From NCBI RefSeq assembly GCF_018687715.1, contig NC_056755.1, positions 35,421,001 through 35,485,000 on the forward strand: a stretch of 64,000 nucleotides of DNA, in the 5' to 3' direction. The DNA is from Carya illinoinensis (taxonomy: Eukaryota; Streptophyta; Magnoliopsida; Fagales; Juglandaceae). Position numbers and translations under genes: made by a program. The notes under the pieces are model-generated. The model was not told where the DNA came from. It saw nothing but the letters and a program-made list of their open reading frames with translations, and made no database searches. Positions 59,703 through 64,000 of the stretch are shown one piece after another. Every line of letters begins with the position of its first letter. Positions within the stretch are counted from its first letter, which is position 1.

Positions 59703-60500
59703 TCCCTATCTTCACATAACTCTCTAGGTGAGGCAAATCAAAGGTGACAAGCTGCAGAGGTTCTTCTTCCTATTTCAATGCATCCCATTGTTTTTGTTTC
59801 AGTCATCAATAATTGGGGTGGTGGTGGAAGGATCACGCTCGCCACTTCTTCTAACTCGACTACACTTACCTCTTTTTCTCCTTGTTTGAGCTCCTATACG
59901 TAGAACTCTCGAGATAGGACTTGGTTGCCATGTACTTCCCTAACTCCTATTTTTGTTAGAAACTTTATTTTCAGGTGATGGGTTGAGGTGATTGCTTTTA
60001 ATGAATTCAGTGTGGGCTGACCAATAATTTCATTGTATGCTGACCGAGTCCTTACTACCAAGAACTCTTTCATGGTGGTGGTGACGTGGGTATTCGTCCC
60101 TACAGATCCTGGCAATGCAATGGACCCCATGGGTTGGATAGTGTCCCCAGTGAACCCTTTTAATGTAGTTGGTGCAGGTCACAGCTGATCTACATTAATC
60201 CCCACCTTGCTGAATGCATCCTAAATTAGGATGTTCGCCAAACTTGCATTATCAATCAATGTCCTTCTCGTGGTGTAATTTTCCACCAACATCGTCACTA
60301 CTAAAGCATCATCATGTGGGTAGACAACTTTTTGTCAATCTCATCCCCGAAGGATATGGTGGGGGATACCTACACTTGAGGTTGTTTGACAGTTTTCTCT
60401 ACATTGTAAATTTCCTCGTACCTCGCCCACCTTGCATACACCTTCCTCCCCAAGGAGGTTGGGCTACCTCTAGCGTATCCTTTGGTGATTGTATGTATCT
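59703..60500 (-). pseudogene. Tat-2 protease and linker to RT, decayed
   Basis: 60130-59894 contains 'EFLVVRTRSAYNEIIGQPTL' and 'NSLKAITSTHHLKIKFLT', the C-terminal half of the Tat aspartic protease. The linker toward RT continues to 59703 and resumes in frame at 51737 beyond the LARD. The catalytic DSG half is not recognised in an open frame; sequence near 60280-60200 is degraded. Confidence 0.75.
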
Positions 60501-60715
60501 CCTCGGAGGGAGGGTTTCTTCGTCCCACATTTGCCCTTGGTCGCCGGTCTTGAGGTTCTTGTGACATCATTCCTCTCTTTGGGGAGCCCCGTCGTTTGGG
60601 ACTTTCACTTGCCGAGTATATTCTCGGGCTTTCGGTCATTTGCCCATCGTGGGGAAGTGGCATTCTGGGCCACTAGTTGCTCTGACTCACCACTATCTCT
60701 CATATCTTCAATCTT

Positions 60716-61600
60716 TCATTTTAGGTTGTGGAAATCCTTCGTTCTATGCCCATTTATTTTATGGTACGTATAGTACTTCCCTTTTTGTTGCCTATTATCA
60801 TCATCTTGCCTTGCTTCCTTTTTTTTGTCTTGATTGTGCACACTAGAATGGTGTACATAATTGCCATTATGTCTTCTTACATTACCATCACACCTTGATT
60901 CATGCTGATCCCTTCTGGCCTTTTGTCCCCCATCACAATCTTTCTTCAGACTTTCCCTCGACCTGGGATTCAAAATGATAAGCGTATCCTCAGTGTTGAC
61001 AAAGTCGTTGGCCATATTCATAAATTCTTGTAACGTGGAGGGGGTCTTCCTTGCCAATTCGGCCATGAAAGAACTCATTGGCCATATTCCCCTCGAGCAA
61101 TGTGGCCATCATAATCTTCTCATCCTGGTTATCAGCTGTCATTCTCTCCTTATTTAAACATGTAAGGTATGCTTTTAGACTTTCATCTTCTCTCTGCTTC
61201 ATAGTCAATAAGTATGCGACTAGACTTTTAAGCCTTTTGCTTGCCATGAATTGGGTCAAAAACTGTCGGCCTAATTCATCAAATTTGTCTATGGATCTCG
61301 GCTCTTGAACCATCCTCGCGCTATTCCACTCAAAGTCAAAGGGAAAGCCTGACATGAGATTTCCTTAGGAAACCCGTGGAGTGTCATATGGGCTTTAAAA
61401 GTCTCTAGATGCTCCATAGGATCTTTTGAGCCGTCATATAAGTCTATAGAGGGAACTTTGAACTTCGGAGGCAATGACACTGCCATAATCTCCACGCCAA
61501 ATGGTAGATTTGTGTTGGACAACAACTTATTGATTGAGGAAATGTCCCTATCTTCTTGGCCATTCCTCATACTTGTCTATTAAGCTCTGCAATTGTGATG
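60716..61600 (-). pseudogene. Tat-2 gag, decayed
   Basis: Three overlapping frames give the Tat gag in order. 61570-61289: 'KFKVPSIDLYDGSKDPMEHL', 'FPLTLSGIARGWF'. 61355-60990: 'SIDKFDELGRQFLTQFMASK', 'LLTMKQREDESLKAYLTCLN'. 61078-60716: a basic linker and a degenerate zinc knuckle. In the knuckle (YTYHKINGHRTKDFHNL) the first and last Cys positions are Tyr and Phe, so zinc binding is lost. Frameshifts separate the pieces. Confidence 0.85.
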
Positions 61601-61879
61601 CATTTTTTTCATTTCTTTATTTTCTGGGGGGTTTCCCTGCTCCCACATTATGTGCCTCCATATCCACTCTTTCCCCTTAATCCTCTCTCGGCTGGCCTTT
61701 TTTCATCTTAAGAAATTCATTCTCCTTTCATGATGCATCCAACTCAGCGGTGAGTTTCCTCACTACCTCCTTCATTTATGCAAGTCTTCTCTCCATGTTT
61801 CTTGACGATGCTTCTTGATCTCTAGTTGCTTGTGATCAAGTTGTAGTGTGCATGTGAAAATGCTGGTTGTAGGATAAAG

Positions 61880-61903
61880 CTGATCCCATAGACAACGCTA
61901 ACT
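61880..61903 (-). promoter_or_regulatory. Degenerate primer-binding region of Tat-2
   Basis: On the minus strand the sequence reads GTTAGCGTTGTCTATGGGAT directly after '..CATAACA'. It resembles the 'TTGGCGCCGTCTGTGGGA' junction common in Tat elements, with several substitutions. It would mark the inner edge of the 5' LTR. Confidence 0.4.
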
Positions 61904-62400
61904 GTTATGGACGTATTTCACCGTCACCTACGTTTGACCACATGCAACTAAAGAATAAGATGGCTTGGGGGTTAGTGGGAACGTTTCCGATGCCCAAGTC
62001 AGTGATCTCAGTGAATCCACTCTCTTCAATACCAATTAATTAGATAGCCCCTACATACTTGGGCCCTCCATAGATATAAGGCTTGTAACAAATCTGTTGT
62101 TCGTGTGATAGCTGACTTATATACTATTTGATATTCAAACTTGTGGAGAAGGGGTTCATTTGATATTTAAGTCAAATGATAACCGTTCTTGTCTAGTATG
62201 ATCTTTAGATGGTTATTTGTCAATATTGGAGATGGACTAGTCCTCCGAAATTAGTCAGAGATCTCCTAGGCCAAGGCCTGAATAACAGCCCGGGTTTATT
62301 TGGGCCTCTGATCAAGATGTTTTGTCATCTCCATGTACAATCATTAAAGACATGAGATTCATGAGGTTCAACAGCCCCTTGAGAACAATAACTACGTAAT
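61904..62400 (-). repeat. Probable 5' LTR sequence of Tat-2 (outer end not determined)
   Basis: It starts on the plus strand TGTTATGGACGTATTTCACC and contains 'ttccgatgcccaagtcagtg', a phrase I recall from Tat-type LTRs. I found no second copy near 43-45 kb, so the 3' LTR is missing or unrecognised and the outer border is a guess. Confidence 0.35.
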
Positions 62401-63515
62401 TTAGATGCCAAGAAATCATGATCTAGAACACCAGGTTTTTTAAGTTTGTCATCTAATTAATGCAATAAGTACGCCATCTCACAACTTCTGGATAAAAATA
62501 AAAAACTTGAGAGGTAAAACCGAGTTCCAAATAAATTTTAATGAAGTGAAACTATATATTATATTAATTGGTTGTAATTAAAATAAGATTTTAAATAGTT
62601 GTATTATTGATCTTTTGGATGCCAGTATTGATCCTTGACTCTATCATTGGTAGGCTAAGGGCATGTCCATATTATTTGTGAAGAGCATGAGACTGTAATG
62701 CTTACCTAGAATTAAGGTAAATACTCAGTCCGTGCTTCTCATCTTAATTAGTTGATAATTAGTAACTCTATTCTAAGTCCTGATTACCACACACTATTTA
62801 CATGATATAATTTGATTTGTAAGATAAAAATTTTAAAATTTATCTTTCAAATTAAATTATGCTACGTAGATGGTGTACTGTGGTGTAGATCAGATTTAAA
62901 ATAGAGTTACTCACATATAATTGGAGGAAATTAGTTAACAATAGTGTAATATCTACACACGACTCAACAAATTATATATGCTTATCAAAGATGTGAAAAA
63001 TGTCATTTTGGAATAGATACCCGTTACAACTTCATCCTCTCACATAATGATATCGATAATGCCATATTATTATCAAATACGGGTTATTAGGTAAGAGTTT
63101 TAATAATTTGGCAGGATGTGCTGGGATCGATCAAAGTGTCATGACCTCATTAGTACTCCAAAACTACTTAAAACTAGTCTCAAAGATAACATTTTTATAA
63201 CTAATTCTTCCCTTAAATCAGAATATCCAATTCACTAATTATTGGAATTTAGGTATAGACACTTTTTTTTTTTTTTTTTTGGGGAATAGAAAATCCATCT
63301 TTTTTTTTTTAGCCTAATAACAAATTTTATCTAATTGGGAGAGAGATGTGCAGGGACTCATCTTGTTGTCAAATAATAAATTAAGGGCGTGAAACATAGC
63401 GTGGATTAATACTTTGAGCGTTTCCTTCGGCCTTAATGGATAAGTTGTTTTTCAATAAAACAAGATTTTAGATCGAGGACACAAATATTTTCATTTTACG
63501 GAAGAGGACCTTTTC
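62401..63515. other. Intergenic DNA upstream of MIOX
   Basis: AT-rich with a T-run near 63262-63280 and no recognisable coding sequence or element. Confidence 0.6.
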
Positions 63516-63650
63516 ATGAAACTATAAATGCCAGTAACTCTTTGACATGAGCTTGCCATCCACAACCAAAAGTAGGACTTTTTACTTGTTTATATATTGA
63601 TCTGTCTGATTGCTCTGAGTTACATTAGTTGCTTGAATTTTGGAAGAAAA
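63516..63650 (+). promoter_or_regulatory. Core promoter and 5' leader of the MIOX gene
   Basis: TATAAAT at 63523-63529 lies 122 bp before the start codon. That would place transcription start near 63555 and give a leader of about 95 bp. The ATG context is GAAAAATGACC. Confidence 0.5.
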
Positions 63651-63915
63651 ATGACCATCCTCGTTGAGAAGCCTGTGCTTGGTATACCATTTTTGATTTT
63701 ATTTTCTTTTCCATGCCTTTTTTTTTTGGGATGATGAATTGAGTCTCTATTATTGCATTTGTTTTGATGTTTTATTTGTTAATTTATTTTTTCGATTGAG
63801 TGTCACCAGCACTGGAGCCCAAAGATGTGTCAAACAAAGACGATTCTGAGAAAGAAATGGTAGCAAAGAATGGATTCTTCGCACCAGAAATCAATTCATT
63901 CGGAAACTCATTCAG
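63651..63915 (+). CDS. MIOX: Myo-inositol oxygenase, first two exons (gene continues beyond the window)
   Basis: Exon 1 is 63651-63681 (MTILVEKPVL plus one base), with a GT donor at 63682. Exon 2 is 63810-63915, after CACCAG and before a GT donor at 63916. Joined in phase they encode 45 residues ending 'GFFAPEINSFGNSFR'. Plant MIOX proteins begin MTILVE, have a variable acidic segment, and then 'PE(I/M)N.(F/L)G(H/N)SFRDY', so the match is specific although short. MIOX is a cytosolic di-iron enzyme that cleaves myo-inositol with O2 to D-glucuronate, feeding UDP-glucuronate and cell-wall sugars. The iron-binding His/Asp residues and the remaining roughly 85% of the protein are outside the window. 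The 31-bp first exon is small but both splice sites are canonical. Confidence 0.85.
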
Positions 63916-64000
63916 GTGTCCTACAAATTTCACTATTTAGCTTTCAACTCTTGTTTGGTGATGTATTAAGGGTAACACTGATCCATGATCAAAATTCTGA

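Larger units (their letters stand above)
51733..59707 (-). mobile_element. Non-autonomous LARD-like LTR element related to the Tekay element, with TSDs
   Basis: The element is 51738-59702 (7965 bp), minus orientation. On its own strand it starts TGTGATGACCC and ends GGGCGTCATA. TCCCT flanks it at 51733-51737 and 59703-59707. It has two LTRs of about 2.3 kb, a tRNA-iMet primer site and a polypurine tract, but a 3.36-kb interior with no gag or pol. LTR sequence, leader and polypurine region are clearly related to, but not the same subfamily as, the Tekay copy at 15.7 kb. The LTR pair differs by about 30 substitutions and one 28-bp repeat unit by eye, so it is young. It interrupts Tat-2 at the start of RT. 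Confidence 0.93.

Noticed and set aside
1..64000. tRNA, rRNA, CRISPR arrays or bacterial-type operons
   Set aside because: Looked for by eye on both strands. None seen, and the sequence is clearly plant nuclear DNA.

Overview
This window is plant nuclear DNA. It has very AT-rich intergenic sequence, introns in the one multi-exon gene, and nested LTR retrotransposons. Short AT-rich inverted-repeat elements with 'gatgagatgaaatgagat'-like ends recur many times. I associate that repeat family with Fagales/Juglandaceae (walnut, pecan and relatives), but that assignment is from memory and is only an inference. Only two host genes are visible, both cut by the window edges: the 5' end of an arginine-rich tandem CCCH zinc-finger gene on the minus strand (1-253), and the first two exons of a myo-inositol oxygenase (MIOX) gene on the plus strand (63651-63915).

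Layout. 1-254: start of the zinc-finger gene and its promoter. 0.4-14.2 kb: intergenic DNA with many MITE-like repeats and a striking cluster of four G-box/ABRE (CACGTG) motifs at 6992-7294. 14.26-15.53 kb: a decayed Ty1/copia fragment. 15,696-25,195: a complete but mutated Ty3/gypsy chromovirus of the Tekay/Del type (two 2.2-kb LTRs, tRNA-iMet primer site, TSD AAACT). It is inserted in an older Ty3/gypsy Tat-type element whose pol lies on the minus strand to about 31 kb (Tat-1). 31,462-34,007: a non-autonomous CACTA element (TSD ATG). 34-42.8 kb: intergenic DNA, small duplications and a minus-strand copia pol fragment (39.7-41.7 kb). 42.8-62 kb: a second Tat-type element (Tat-2, minus strand; gag near 61 kb, pol 51.7-48.7 kb). 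Downstream of pol it has a tandem-repeat array and then an extra ORF in the opposite (plus) orientation. Tat-2 is split by a non-autonomous LARD-like element at 51,738-59,702 (two 2.3-kb LTRs, TSD TCCCT, no coding capacity), related to the Tekay element at 15.7 kb. 62-63.6 kb: intergenic DNA, then MIOX.

How it fits together. Insertion order can be read from the nesting. The Tat and copia copies are old and full of stops. The Tekay and LARD elements are young: I count about 20 and about 30 substitutions between their own LTR pairs, with intact target-site duplications. The Tekay copy carries gag, protease, reverse transcriptase, RNase H, integrase and chromodomain. The LARD keeps only related LTRs, the leader next to the primer site and the polypurine tract, so it would need proteins supplied in trans. 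The Tekay copy itself is broken (three pol nonsense codons, one in gag, and a frameshift in the RT catalytic box), so an intact relative elsewhere would have to be the helper.

Most notable observations: a probable 98-bp spliceosomal intron joining gag to pol in the Tekay element; the LARD/Tekay pair; the antisense extra ORF and 3'-UTR satellite-like arrays in the Tat elements; a 221-bp inverted repeat made from that ORF; and the orphan G-box cluster.
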